DNA of 64,000 bases from CAJCIT01 sp963771305 (lineage in GTDB: Bacteria; Acidobacteriota; Terriglobia; Bryobacterales; Bryobacteraceae): NCBI GenBank assembly GCA_963771305.1, contig CAVYTS010000026.1, forward strand, positions 310,001-374,000, read 5' to 3'. Below are positions 7,958-16,796 of this stretch, piece by piece. A program made the translations under genes and the position numbers. Within the stretch, counting starts at the first letter, position 1. Each line of letters begins with the position of its first letter. The notes beneath the pieces were generated by a model. It made no database searches and was not told where the DNA came from. It was given only the letters and a program-made list of their open reading frames with translations.

Positions 7958-9763
7958 CTAGCGCGGCGTCGTCGGTCTCGGCCAAGGCTCGTTTTTGATG
8001 ATGCCTTTGCCTTCCTGGATAACGACCAACTGATTGGACTTCACGGCGGCGAGTTTCTCAATGGCGCCGTTTGTCCAATGCACTTCGAGGTCGGCTGTGC
8101 CGTCGGTCCCAAGGCCGAAGTGGAGCCGGCGGTCGTTGACTGAATAAAAGCTCGACTGCGCCATGACGGCTTGCGCCTGCAGCTTGTCGCCATAGTGTGC
8201 GATGACGCGCGAGCCGATGGCGCTGCGATTTGACTTGGTCCCTACCAGCAAGACTTTGAGCCAGTGCCGGTCGCCAGAGAGATCGTTGCGTAAGAGCGAC
8301 GGCGGCTCGTTCAAGTTGATGATGACCATATCGATGTCGCCATCGTTATCGAAGTCGCCAAACGCGCAGCCCCGGCCACAGTGCGGAGCGGCGACGCCGG
8401 AGCCCGCCTCTTCAATCAACTCCTCAAATTTTCCGTTACCCAAATTGCGGAACACCAGCCGCGGCGTCTTGAGCGGATAGAGCGGCAGCAACTTTTCAAC
8501 TTCCGGATACACCGAGCCGGTTACGACAAAGATGTCCGGCAGCCCGTCGTTATCGAGATCGGCGATACCGGTGCCCCAGCTTATGTAGCGAGTCTCGACG
8601 CCGATGCCGGCGCGCAGTGTGACGTCGGTGAAGACTCCCTTGCCATCGTTGCGGTAGAGAACGGCCGTGTCATCGGAGAAGTGCGTCTTGAAGACGTCGA
8701 GGTTGCCATCGAGGTCAACATCGCCGATGCCAAGGCCCATACCGGCCTGCTCCATACCGTCTTCGCTCAGCGCCATGCCGCGTTCCAGGCCCTCTTCCTT
8801 GAATGTGCCGTCGTGCTGATTGCGAAAGAAGAGGCTGGGCGTCGAATCGCATGCGACATAGAGGTCGGTCCAGCCGTCGTTATCGAAGTCGGCCGCGACC
8901 GAGGTCATGGAGTAGGTGCCGGTGGCTTTGGCAATGCCCGAGGACTCGCTGACATCCGTGAAGGTGCCGTCGCCGTTGTTGCGATAAAGACGATTGACCG
9001 GGGTCTTGAGGCCGCGGGGCCCGCAGTTTACCGGAATGCCCTTCCAGTTGCAGCTGGCGTTCTCGCCGGGCTTCGGCAATTCGCCGAGGACGATGTCCAC
9101 GTAATTGGCGACAAACAGGTCGAGATAGCCGTCGCGATTGTAGTCGATGAAAGTGCAGCCCGATCCCCAGTCGGGGCGGCCAGTGCGGAGCAAACCTGCC
9201 TGCGCTGTCACGTCCGTGAACGTGCCATTCCCGTTGTTGCGGTACAGGACGTTCTGGCCGTAGTAGGTGATGAAGAGATCCTCCAAGCCGTCGTTGTTGT
9301 AATCGCCGACGGTAACGCTGGAAGCCCATCCCGTCTTCGTCAGGCCGGCGGCCTTGGTCACGTCGGTGAAAGTTCCGTTGCGGTTGTTCTTGTAGAGTCG
9401 ATTGGTGGCGCCGGGCGGCGGATTATCGAGCCGGGTCCCACACAAGACGAAGATGTCGAGCCAGCCGTCGTTGTCGTAGTCAACGAAGGCGACGCCGCAG
9501 CCCACCGTCTCAATGATGTAATCCTTCTTGTCAGTTGCCCCGTAAATGGTCGGCTCCGTCAAGCCTGCCTGGGCCGCAACGTCGGTGAACTTCGCCAGGA
9601 ACGGAATGCCGGATGGCTTCCCGCGCGGAACCGCCTGTACACCGCGAGATGCAACGCCCTGCGCTCCGCCGAGCGAAGGGAGAAATGGCACGGCGGTGAG
9701 TGCCAGCAGTTCACGGCGCGTCAGAACCCTCCGGTTGCGAGGCAGCGGACCCGGATCAAGCAT
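7958..9763 (-). CDS. CRTAC1-family FG-GAP/ASPIC repeat protein, exported
   Basis: A 601-residue protein. The N-terminus 'RRVLTRRELLALTAVPFLP' looks like a twin-arginine signal. FG-GAP/VCBS-type repeats fill about 60-480; each carries an Asp-rich calcium-loop motif such as 'DYDNDGWLDIFV' or 'DFDNDGDIDMVI' followed by 'YRNNGNGTFTDVT', consistent with a beta-propeller. The last about 70 residues are an ASPIC/UnbV domain ('IGSRVIAHYG...LHFGLG'). Members are common in Acidobacteriota and Planctomycetota, with no proven function. The repeats create a long but meaningless open frame on the opposite strand. Confidence 0.9.
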   Translation of the reverse strand: MLDPGPLPRNRRVLTRRELLALTAVPFLPSLGGAQGVASRGVQAVPRGKPSGIPFLAKFTDVAAQAGLTEPTIYGATDKKDYIIETVGCGVAFVDYDNDGWLDIFVLCGTRLDNPPPGATNRLYKNNRNGTFTDVTKAAGLTKTGWASSVTVGDYNNDGLEDLFITYYGQNVLYRNNGNGTFTDVTAQAGLLRTGRPDWGSGCTFIDYNRDGYLDLFVANYVDIVLGELPKPGENASCNWKGIPVNCGPRGLKTPVNRLYRNNGDGTFTDVSESSGIAKATGTYSMTSVAADFDNDGWTDLYVACDSTPSLFFRNQHDGTFKEEGLERGMALSEDGMEQAGMGLGIGDVDLDGNLDVFKTHFSDDTAVLYRNDGKGVFTDVTLRAGIGVETRYISWGTGIADLDNDGLPDIFVVTGSVYPEVEKLLPLYPLKTPRLVFRNLGNGKFEELIEEAGSGVAAPHCGRGCAFGDFDNDGDIDMVIINLNEPPSLLRNDLSGDRHWLKVLLVGTKSNRSAIGSRVIAHYGDKLQAQAVMAQSSFYSVNDRRLHFGLGTDGTADLEVHWTNGAIEKLAAVKSNQLVVIQEGKGIIKNEPWPRPTTPR

Positions 9764-9842
9764 GCTACTGATTGACTCTCCTGGGGCGGTTGGACGGCCA
9801 ACGATACATGGCTAGCAATCCCCAGTATGGAACGGCCGCCGT

Positions 9843-10598
9843 TTAAAACTGCCCACGCAAGGCGCGCTGGCGCTGTTCTTCCGGCAGCCGCTCAATGGCG
9901 TAGCGTAGAACGGTTCGCGGAAGTGCTGCGTAGTGCTCGGCAAGAAAGGCCAGTAGATCGGGTAACGAGCGCTTGCCCGCTTCACGTAACATCCAGCCCG
10001 TGGCCTTGTGCATCAGATCGTGCTCGTCCTGAAGCAGCAGCTTGGCCACGGCGAACACATCGGCGATGTCGCCCCGACGGATGAAGGCCAGCGTCGAGAC
10101 CATGGCGATCCGGCGTTCCCAAAGGTTGCGCGATTTGGCCAGTCGGTAAAGAACCTTGCGGGAGCGTTTCAGCAAGTGCTCGCCCACGATGTAAGGACCC
10201 GAGGTATCCACCAGATCCCAGTTGTTGACGAGTTTGGTGTTTGCCAAATAGAAGTCGAACACGGCGATGCGTGTCGGATCGTCGCCAGCCTCGTACTTGG
10301 CCACCAGGATGGTCAGGGCTGTGAAGCGGTGTTCGTGAATTGGGGAGGCGAGCAACTTGCTTACGTCGTCGAGCGGCAGGTGCCGGTAGCGGCGCGCAAT
10401 CTTACGGTGTGCCGGCACTGTAATGCCGAGAAACCGATCACCCTCACCGTACTGGCCGGGGCCGGTCTTGAAGAACCAGGCGAGGTTGCGTGCTCGTTCC
10501 GGGTCGGCCGCCCGGTTCAGTTCAAGCTTCAGATCGCTGAGTCTAAGAGGCCTCGGAACCGCGCCGGGCTTTTGTTTCGTTTGCCGCACTGGTCTCAC
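9843..10598 (-). CDS. AlkD-like DNA alkylation repair protein
   Basis: The DNA-alkylation-repair family consists of HEAT-like repeat glycosylases that remove alkylated purines. Typical motifs are 'FFKTGPGQYGEGDRFLGI' near the N-terminus and 'NNWDLVDTSGPYI' in the middle. I chose the GTG at 10598 (251 aa) because it overlaps the stop of the upstream small gene as GTGA and restores normal family length. The frame stays open further upstream, but that would overlap the neighbour. A second in-frame GTG at 10589 is also possible. Confidence 0.85.
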   Translation of the reverse strand: MRPVRQTKQKPGAVPRPLRLSDLKLELNRAADPERARNLAWFFKTGPGQYGEGDRFLGITVPAHRKIARRYRHLPLDDVSKLLASPIHEHRFTALTILVAKYEAGDDPTRIAVFDFYLANTKLVNNWDLVDTSGPYIVGEHLLKRSRKVLYRLAKSRNLWERRIAMVSTLAFIRRGDIADVFAVAKLLLQDEHDLMHKATGWMLREAGKRSLPDLLAFLAEHYAALPRTVLRYAIERLPEEQRQRALRGQF

Positions 10599-10840
10599 GC
10601 TTTCGACCCTCTGCCACCTCGCCTGCGCTGCGTCCACGAGTGTACCTGGCGAGGAGTGAGCTTGTATTCCTTGGCGCGTTCGAGGACTCGCACACCCAGA
10701 GGCGAGTGAGGATCGAACCACCAGAGCTTGCCGACTTGATCGAGCGCCTGCGAAGCGGCGTCATAGAGGCTGGTGGCTTCCACCAGTTGTTTGTGTTCTT
10801 GCCCGTCTGATCCGGAGAAGACGACTTCGCACCAGGTCAC
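10595..10840 (-). CDS. conserved small hypothetical protein
   Basis: An 81-residue soluble protein starting at GTG. 'VEATSLYDAASQALDQV' resembles the 'aeSLYeAva.al' motif of short acidobacterial proteins of unknown function, and the tail is Arg-rich. Its stop codon overlaps the GTG of the AlkD-like gene, which suggests translational coupling. A TATGAT box 11 bases before the start, with no ribosome-binding site, hints at a very short leader. No function is proposed. Confidence 0.6.
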   Translation of the reverse strand: MTWCEVVFSGSDGQEHKQLVEATSLYDAASQALDQVGKLWWFDPHSPLGVRVLERAKEYKLTPRQVHSWTQRRRGGRGSKA

Positions 10841-10921
10841 GGGAATAACGTATCATATTCGTCTTTTATTCGCCAAACCATCCCGCTTTTGACAGCCTCG
10901 TCTGCGAGAATCAATTTCTAC

Positions 10922-11260
10922 ATGTCTCGAACCACAGCAGTTTTGATTCTGTTCCTGGCCTCCCTGCTCGAAGCGGGGGGCGACGCTCTGGTTCGGTCGG
11001 CGCTGAAGGGCCAGTACCAGTTTGCCGATCGTATTGGGGTGTTTGCAGCAGGCGCCATTGTTCTATTTGGTTACGGACTGCTGGTGAACGCACCGCCATG
11101 GGATTTCGGCAAATTGTTGGGCCTGTATGTCGTCTTTTTCTTCGTTACAGCGCAACTTCTCTCGTGGCTCGTTTTTGGACAGGCGCCCACACGAGCCATC
11201 TGGATGGGCGGAGCGCTGATCGTCAGTGGTGGTCTGGTGATGACGTTCGTTGAAAAGTGA
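10922..11260 (+). CDS. small EamA/SMR-like membrane protein
   Basis: A 112-residue protein with four predicted membrane helices (about 5-23, 33-53, 61-85, 90-109). 'LASLLEAGGDALVRSAL' in helix 1 places a conserved acidic residue as in small multidrug-resistance and EamA-like half-transporters, which act as dimers. Substrate is unknown. I start it at ATG 10922; an in-frame upstream start at 10889 would add 11 polar residues. It is divergent from the 81-aa gene. Confidence 0.7.
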   Translation: MSRTTAVLILFLASLLEAGGDALVRSALKGQYQFADRIGVFAAGAIVLFGYGLLVNAPPWDFGKLLGLYVVFFFVTAQLLSWLVFGQAPTRAIWMGGALIVSGGLVMTFVEK

Positions 11261-11267
11261 GTGCGGG

Positions 11268-12473
11268 CTAGGCGGCCACGCCGGAGTCCGGACCTGCCGG
11301 CGTCAGCAGCGGTTCCGCTGTTTTGCCCGGCTTAAAGGCGGAGGACTCCACGAATCCGGGCAACACGAGCGAAGGCAGGATGGTCGAAATGGCGGCGTAA
11401 ACCAGCAATCCGCCATAGAGTGAGTCACTCAAGGCGAACTTCTCCCGCAGGATACCGGCGATTACCAGAGTGAAAATCAGGGTCGGGGTCAGGGCAACAG
11501 CTACCCGAAAACTGCCTTTGAATTCCCGGCCCACAAGAAAGCGCGCCTGCAGCCAGACACTGAGCATACGCAAAGGCAACGCAATAACCGCCATGGCAAA
11601 TCCGTACAGAAGCGACTCGAGAACCAGCGCGCCCGCCGGAACGCCGAGTCCGCCGTGGAAGAAATAGAACGGGATGAAGAAGGATGCGAACAGGCGGATG
11701 GCGTGTAGATTTCCTTTTGACGCCAGCGAGGCCATACGCTCGCGGAGCGAGCCGGCCACCAAGCCCGCGACGAATGCGCCGACCAGGTAATAGACTCCCA
11801 ACGCTTTGGTGATGACGGCGCAGATGAGCCCAACCATCAAGAGAAGCGAGAATTCCGACCCGGGCGCGTAGGGAACCACGAATCGGCCCAGCAGCAGAAA
11901 GACAAACGGCGTGAGGGCGATGAGAAGAATCAGCGCGCCGCCAGACACCAGTAGGGCTTGCGTCGATCCGGCTTGCGAGACGAAGAAGAGCAGGACGAGC
12001 GCAAGAATCTCTCCCGCGATGGCATTCAACGTCACTTCCGATTGTTCGCTTTCCGAGAGGCCGGAATGGGGTAGCGAATCCAGGATAAAGCCCGCGGAGG
12101 GTGTAAATAAGGCCAGCGAAACCAGAGCGGCCGATTGCCAGTCCAAATGAAAATAGCGCATGGCCAGCCAGGCAAAGCCGCCCAGAACCAGCGACCGAAC
12201 CGCCAGGTGCCCGCTCAACCGCAGGGCATTCTTGCTGATATCGGAGAGATCCACCTCCAGGCCGGCAAACAGAAAGAGGGATGCGATACCAAGCGTCGCC
12301 ATGGCTTCAACCACGCCATCGTGGACCAGGTCTTTCAGGAAAATGGCGACGACGATGCCAAAGGCAAAACAGGTTAATGGGGCCGGCAAGCGGAACCGCT
12401 GGAGCGCCCGCGGAATGACGAGCAGCACGAATACGATTGCCAGATAGAGGACTGCGGCCGGGGGCTTATCCAT
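11268..12473 (-). CDS. CPA2-type cation:proton antiporter (KefB/NapA-like)
   Basis: A 401-residue protein with about 12 hydrophobic helices, of the sodium/hydrogen exchanger superfamily. 'ASLFLFAGLEVDLSDI' (about 80-95) and 'YYLVGAFVAGLVAGS' (about 225-240) are typical family segments. It lacks the C-terminal TrkA-N domain of KefB/KefC, ending soon after the last helix. It would exchange Na+ or K+ for H+ at the inner membrane. Its stop is 8 bp from the convergent small membrane protein gene. Confidence 0.87.
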   Translation of the reverse strand: MDKPPAAVLYLAIVFVLLVIPRALQRFRLPAPLTCFAFGIVVAIFLKDLVHDGVVEAMATLGIASLFLFAGLEVDLSDISKNALRLSGHLAVRSLVLGGFAWLAMRYFHLDWQSAALVSLALFTPSAGFILDSLPHSGLSESEQSEVTLNAIAGEILALVLLFFVSQAGSTQALLVSGGALILLIALTPFVFLLLGRFVVPYAPGSEFSLLLMVGLICAVITKALGVYYLVGAFVAGLVAGSLRERMASLASKGNLHAIRLFASFFIPFYFFHGGLGVPAGALVLESLLYGFAMAVIALPLRMLSVWLQARFLVGREFKGSFRVAVALTPTLIFTLVIAGILREKFALSDSLYGGLLVYAAISTILPSLVLPGFVESSAFKPGKTAEPLLTPAGPDSGVAA

Positions 12474-12488
12474 TGCCTTTCCCCTAAC

Positions 12489-13160
12489 CTATTTCGTTTG
12501 GGAGAGCGCCCAACGGTCCTGGGCAGCCTTCACGGTTTCCACAAACCGCCGCGAACGCTCTGTGAAAAGTTTGTGCAGGCCTTTCTCAATCGACCGGGAG
12601 TCGGCAATCGCGGCGCCCACGCCGATAGCGGCCGCGCCGACATGGAAATACTCTGAACAGGTTTCGAAATGAATGCCGCCCGATGCTACGAACTCCACCT
12701 CCGGATACTCCATGCGCAACGCCTTTACGTGGTGCGGACCTCCCACAAAGTCGCACGGAAACACCTTCACAATGCGTGCACCGTGGGTGTAAGCCGTCTG
12801 CACCTCGGTGGGCGTTAAGCCGCCCGGCAAGATGAGCACGTCGAGCTTGCGGGCCAGTTCCAGCATCTCGAGGCCGAGCCCTGGCGTGACGATAAACTGC
12901 GCTCCCAGTTCTGCGGCTTGCCGCAACCTCTCCGGGACGAGGACGCTCCCGGCGCCGACGATCATATGACTGCTAACGCCTTTCAGTACTGCTTCGAGAG
13001 TGTGGATGGAACCGGGAGCACAGAGGGACACTTCGACGATGGGAATTCCGCCAGCCAGGATCGCCTGTGCCGCCAGTGCGCCCTTCTTCGGATCCAGGGT
13101 GCGGACTGTCGGGATAATGCCGATCTCTTTGATCTTCTGCCACACGGTTTCCTGGCTCAT
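12489..13160 (-). CDS. KDPG/KHG aldolase-family protein with altered substrate-binding residue
   Basis: A 223-residue class I aldolase of the 2-dehydro-3-deoxyphosphogluconate / 4-hydroxy-2-oxoglutarate family. The Schiff-base lysine is Lys132 in 'IVKVFPC', and the catalytic Glu43 is in 'VEVSLCAPG'. In the Escherichia coli enzyme the residue four after that Glu is a substrate-binding Arg; here it is Cys47. The glycine loops 'IVGAGSVL' and 'LPGGLTPTE' are intact. It is probably an active aldolase, but the substrate may differ from KDPG. No Entner-Doudoroff dehydratase is nearby. The antiporter gene starts 16 bp downstream on the same strand. Confidence 0.85.
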   Translation of the reverse strand: MSQETVWQKIKEIGIIPTVRTLDPKKGALAAQAILAGGIPIVEVSLCAPGSIHTLEAVLKGVSSHMIVGAGSVLVPERLRQAAELGAQFIVTPGLGLEMLELARKLDVLILPGGLTPTEVQTAYTHGARIVKVFPCDFVGGPHHVKALRMEYPEVEFVASGGIHFETCSEYFHVGAAAIGVGAAIADSRSIEKGLHKLFTERSRRFVETVKAAQDRWALSQTK

Positions 13161-13211
13161 GATTCCCCTTGGTCTCCATATTCTAAACGAAGCTGCCCTC
13201 CCCTGACAGGT

Positions 13212-13694
13212 TTAGCGTTTATAGCCGAAGCGCTGAAGCAAGCCGATCCGCGCCGCGACGTGCGCTTCGGTCTCAACACCCTGCGGGCGGTTGCCATCGA
13301 TCACGCCCAGAACGCCGCGCCCCTGCTCGGTCTCGGCAACGATGACTTCCACCGGATTGGCGGTGGCGCAGAAGATGTTGACGACTTCGGGAACCTGAAG
13401 AATCCGGGGCAGGACGTTAATCGGGAAGCCGTCGCGAAGCGCAACTACAAAGACGTGGCCGGCACCGATGGCGGTAGCGTTTGCCACGGCATTGTCTTTG
13501 AGCGACTCATCGTTGCCGTCGAACCGCGTGAGGCAGTCACCGGAGGCTTCATTGAAAGCGATGCCGAACTTGATGTGAGCGGACGTGTTCACGATGGCTT
13601 CGTAGATATCTTCCACCGTCTTGATGAAATGGCTCTGTCCCAGGATGATGTTGCCGTCCTCGGGGATGGCCAGCCGGATGGTCTTCAGTTCCAT
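13212..13694 (-). CDS. adenosine-specific kinase-family protein
   Basis: A 160-residue protein of the small adenosine-specific kinase family (formerly DUF355). Characteristic segments are 'GQSHFIKTVEDIYEAIV', 'KFGIAFNEASGDCLTR' and 'GVLGVIDGNRPQGVE'. I start at ATG 13694, which gives the family length; the frame stays open about 50 codons further but into low-quality sequence overlapping the rnr start region. Members occur in archaea and thermophiles as well as some Acidobacteriota. It is divergent from rnr. Confidence 0.85.
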   Translation of the reverse strand: MELKTIRLAIPEDGNIILGQSHFIKTVEDIYEAIVNTSAHIKFGIAFNEASGDCLTRFDGNDESLKDNAVANATAIGAGHVFVVALRDGFPINVLPRILQVPEVVNIFCATANPVEVIVAETEQGRGVLGVIDGNRPQGVETEAHVAARIGLLQRFGYKR

Positions 13695-13782
13695 GCCACT
13701 CAGCATATCCGTCTCGGTTGCGGCGGCATGATGGAGCTCATGGATCAGCCGGGGTGTTACGTGGAGGTGAGAGAATCTGTTT

Positions 13783-16095
13783 GTGCCAAAGCATGTCACT
13801 GAGGCGACGGTCCTGGAACACATCCGCGCGCTGCCGCATGGGCGGGCCACTTACAAACAACTCGTCAAGGAGTTCCGCGCCCACGGCGAGGAACGCGGAG
13901 AACTCGAGACCGCATTGGAGCGGCTGTCGGACAAGGGTTATCTCATTGAGCTTCGATCCGGCCACTTCGTCGCGATCGGCAGCAGCCCCGAGTACATGAC
14001 CGGGCGGCTGTCCCAACATCGCGACGGATACGGGTTCTTGATTCCCGATCAGCGAGTGGAAGGTGTTGAGGGCGATGTCTTTCTGCCTCCGAAGGAAGCG
14101 GAGAAGGCAATGCACGGCGACCGCATCCTGGTGCATGTCTCGCGTGTGGGCCGCGAGGGGCGGGCGGATGGGGAACTGGTGCGCATTCTGAAGCGCGCCC
14201 ATACGACTGTGGTGGGCGAGTTTCGCATCAAGAAGCGTGGCAACTTCGTGATCCCTTCCGACGACCGGATCCAGCAGTGGTTGGTTATTCCGGAGGGCAT
14301 GGAGATTCCTGCGCGGCAGCCCAATCGCGACCGGGTGGGCGTCGCAGTGGCCGAAGTAAAGAGCGTGGAAGATCTCGACGGCATGGTGGTGAACGTCGAA
14401 GTGCTGGAATTTCCCGGAGAAGGCGAGTACGGGGTGGGCCGCGTTATCGAAGTGCTCGGTTTCCCTGACGACTTCGGTGTGGATGTCGAGATCGTCATCC
14501 GCAAGCATCACTTGCCGCACGAATTTCCCGATGAGGTATTGCGGGAAGCCCGAGCGGTTGACGGAACCGTAAGCCCGGACGAACTGGCGCGGCGTCGCGA
14601 CTTCCGGGACCTGGACATTGTGACGATTGATGGAGAAACAGCCCGGGACTTTGACGACGCCGTGTGGGTGGAGCGGCTGGGCAACGGCAACTTCGCTCTG
14701 CAAGTGCACATCGCCGACGTTAGCCATTACGTGCGCCCGGGGTCGGCGATCGATACCGAAGCCATTCTGCGAGGAACCAGCGTCTATTTTCCGGACCGCG
14801 CTGTTCCCATGCTGCCGGTTGAGCTATCCACGGACATCTGCTCGTTGCGGCCGGGCGTGGAGCGCTTGGTTCTCTCAGCGCTGCTCGAGATCGACCGCCA
14901 AGGCGATGTGGTCGCCCAGGAGTTAACTCGCGGCGTGATTCGAAGCGCCGAGCGGATGACCTACACTGATGTGTTCCGCCTGCTCGAAGGGGATCCCGGC
15001 GTGCGCGAGCGCCACCGGAAACTGGTTGATCGTTTCGAACTGATGCGAGAGCTGGCGCTGATCCTCAACCGCAAGAGGTCTAAGCGCGGTTCGATTGATT
15101 TTGACATGCCGGAAGCGAACATCGATCTGGATATTGCGGGACAGATGACGGGGGTGACGTGCGCGGAGCGGAACATAGCCCACCGGCTGATCGAAGAGTT
15201 CATGCTGGCGGCGAACGAGGCGGTGGCGTCGCATTTGGAGCAGGCCGCTGTTCCCAGCCTGTATCGAATTCACGAAATGCCGGATCCGAAACGGGTCAGC
15301 GAGTTTGAGGAACTCGCCTCGCATTTCGGATATTCATTGGGTGTTGGGGCGTTGCCGGTGAAGCGGTTTGCGGTGGTGAAGCGCCATCGGGATGGAAGCA
15401 AAACGCGGCGCGACGTCGTGCTGCCGAACGAAAACTTCACCATCTCCTCGCGAAACTATCAAAAGCTGATCGCCCGGATTGCCGGGAAACCGGAGGAACG
15501 CATTCTCAGCTACCTGATGCTCCGGTCTCTGAAGCAGGCGCGTTATAGCAACGTCAATACCGGACACTTCGCCTTGGCCGCGCCCAGCTACACGCACTTC
15601 ACATCGCCGATTCGCCGCTACCCGGACTTGGTTGTCCATCGTATCCTGACGAACTACCTCGATCACCAACACGGCCTGCTGGAGGAGACGGCGCTACGCG
15701 AGATCGGCGAAGACTGCTCCTTCACCGAACGCCGGGCTGCCGACGCGGAACGAGAACTGGTCGAATGGAAGAAGGTCAAGTTCATGCAAGACCGCGTCGG
15801 CGAGGAGTTCAACGCGCTGATCATCAGCATCACCAAGTTCGGCTTCTTCGTGGAACTGGAGAACCTATTTGTAGAAGGGCTGGTTCCGCTGGATACGCTG
15901 CAGGGAGACCGGTTCCACTTTCAGGAAAACGTTCGTAAGATTGTGGGCGACCGCACACGCAAGACGTACTCGATCGGCGATGCGGTTCGGGTACTGCTCG
16001 ATCGAGCCGATCCCGTGGAGCGCAAGCTCCAATTCGCAGTCGTTGAAGCGGAAACCAAGCGGGACCGCAAGAAAAAGAAGCACCATGCCGGTTAG
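13783..16095 (+). CDS. rnr: ribonuclease R
   Basis: A 770-residue 3'-to-5' exoribonuclease. An N-terminal helix-turn-helix-like region (1-65) is followed by cold-shock domains (about 70-225). The RNB catalytic domain (about 245-585) carries the metal site 'IDGETARDFDDAVWV' and 'YTHFTSPIRRYPDLVVHRIL', and an S1 RNA-binding domain lies at about 640-725 with a basic tail 'KRDRKKKKH'. It degrades structured RNA and takes part in RNA quality control. The start is GTG, with GGAGGTGA about 15 bases upstream, a rather long spacing. Confidence 0.95.
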   Translation: MPKHVTEATVLEHIRALPHGRATYKQLVKEFRAHGEERGELETALERLSDKGYLIELRSGHFVAIGSSPEYMTGRLSQHRDGYGFLIPDQRVEGVEGDVFLPPKEAEKAMHGDRILVHVSRVGREGRADGELVRILKRAHTTVVGEFRIKKRGNFVIPSDDRIQQWLVIPEGMEIPARQPNRDRVGVAVAEVKSVEDLDGMVVNVEVLEFPGEGEYGVGRVIEVLGFPDDFGVDVEIVIRKHHLPHEFPDEVLREARAVDGTVSPDELARRRDFRDLDIVTIDGETARDFDDAVWVERLGNGNFALQVHIADVSHYVRPGSAIDTEAILRGTSVYFPDRAVPMLPVELSTDICSLRPGVERLVLSALLEIDRQGDVVAQELTRGVIRSAERMTYTDVFRLLEGDPGVRERHRKLVDRFELMRELALILNRKRSKRGSIDFDMPEANIDLDIAGQMTGVTCAERNIAHRLIEEFMLAANEAVASHLEQAAVPSLYRIHEMPDPKRVSEFEELASHFGYSLGVGALPVKRFAVVKRHRDGSKTRRDVVLPNENFTISSRNYQKLIARIAGKPEERILSYLMLRSLKQARYSNVNTGHFALAAPSYTHFTSPIRRYPDLVVHRILTNYLDHQHGLLEETALREIGEDCSFTERRAADAERELVEWKKVKFMQDRVGEEFNALIISITKFGFFVELENLFVEGLVPLDTLQGDRFHFQENVRKIVGDRTRKTYSIGDAVRVLLDRADPVERKLQFAVVEAETKRDRKKKKHHAG

Positions 16096-16211
16096 GTCCG
16101 GGTCCCCTCTCCTGGCGAGTCACGGCTCCGAAAGCCTCTCGTGCGCGGCTCCAAACTGACTGCAACTCTACTCCTGTTATTCTGCAAAAGCGGCGCGCCC
16201 AACCGCCGGCT

Positions 16212-16796
16212 ATGGACATCATCCTCAACTGGATTTCTCAATACGGCTACGGTGCCATTTTCTTGCTCCTGGCGTTGGGTATTGTGGGCTTGCCGGTGCC
16301 GGACGAGACCCTGCTGGTGTTCTGCGGCTACCTCATCTCGAAGGGAAAGCTGCATCCGCTGCTCGGCTGGCTGTCCGCGGCTGGGGGTAGCCTGTCCGGC
16401 ATCTCGTTGAGCTATCTCATTGGCCGCACGGCGGGGCACGACTTCGTTCATCGCTACGGCCGCTACATACACTTCACAGAAGACCGGTTGGTGCAGGTGA
16501 AGCGCTGGTTCAATCACCTAGGCCACTGGTTGCTGACGTTCGGCTACTTCATCTTGGGCGTGCGGCATTTCACTGCACTAGTGGCCGGCATGTCCGAGCT
16601 GCGTTACCGTACATTTGCTGCCTATGCTTACCCGGGGGGGGTCCTGTGGGTGACAACATTCCTGGCGCTGGGATACTACCTGGGCGAGAATTGGAAGGTA
16701 GTCATTGAGCTGATCCACCGTTACCTGACTTTGATTACGGTGGTTGTGATCGCGGCCGCCGCCGTTTGGTGGTTTCGGCGCGGCCGCGCTAAGTGA
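16212..16796 (+). CDS. DedA-family membrane protein
   Basis: A 194-residue polytopic inner-membrane protein. The family signatures are 'GLPVPDETLLVFCGYLISKGK' (about 28-48) and 'VRHFTALVAGMSELRYRTF' (about 117-135), with a final helix 'LITVVVIAAAAVWWF'. DedA proteins belong to the SNARE-associated/VTT family and are linked to lipid-carrier flipping and membrane homeostasis. The next gene begins at a GTG overlapping this stop codon. Confidence 0.9.
   Translation: MDIILNWISQYGYGAIFLLLALGIVGLPVPDETLLVFCGYLISKGKLHPLLGWLSAAGGSLSGISLSYLIGRTAGHDFVHRYGRYIHFTEDRLVQVKRWFNHLGHWLLTFGYFILGVRHFTALVAGMSELRYRTFAAYAYPGGVLWVTTFLALGYYLGENWKVVIELIHRYLTLITVVVIAAAAVWWFRRGRAK

Noticed and set aside
8381..9775. A 464-codon open frame on the plus strand
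   Set aside because: It is antisense to the CRTAC1 repeats, whose codon pattern keeps the opposite strand open; it has no family resemblance or ribosome-binding site.
13738..14727. A 329-codon minus-strand frame opposite the start of rnr
   Set aside because: Antisense to well-conserved RNase R sequence.
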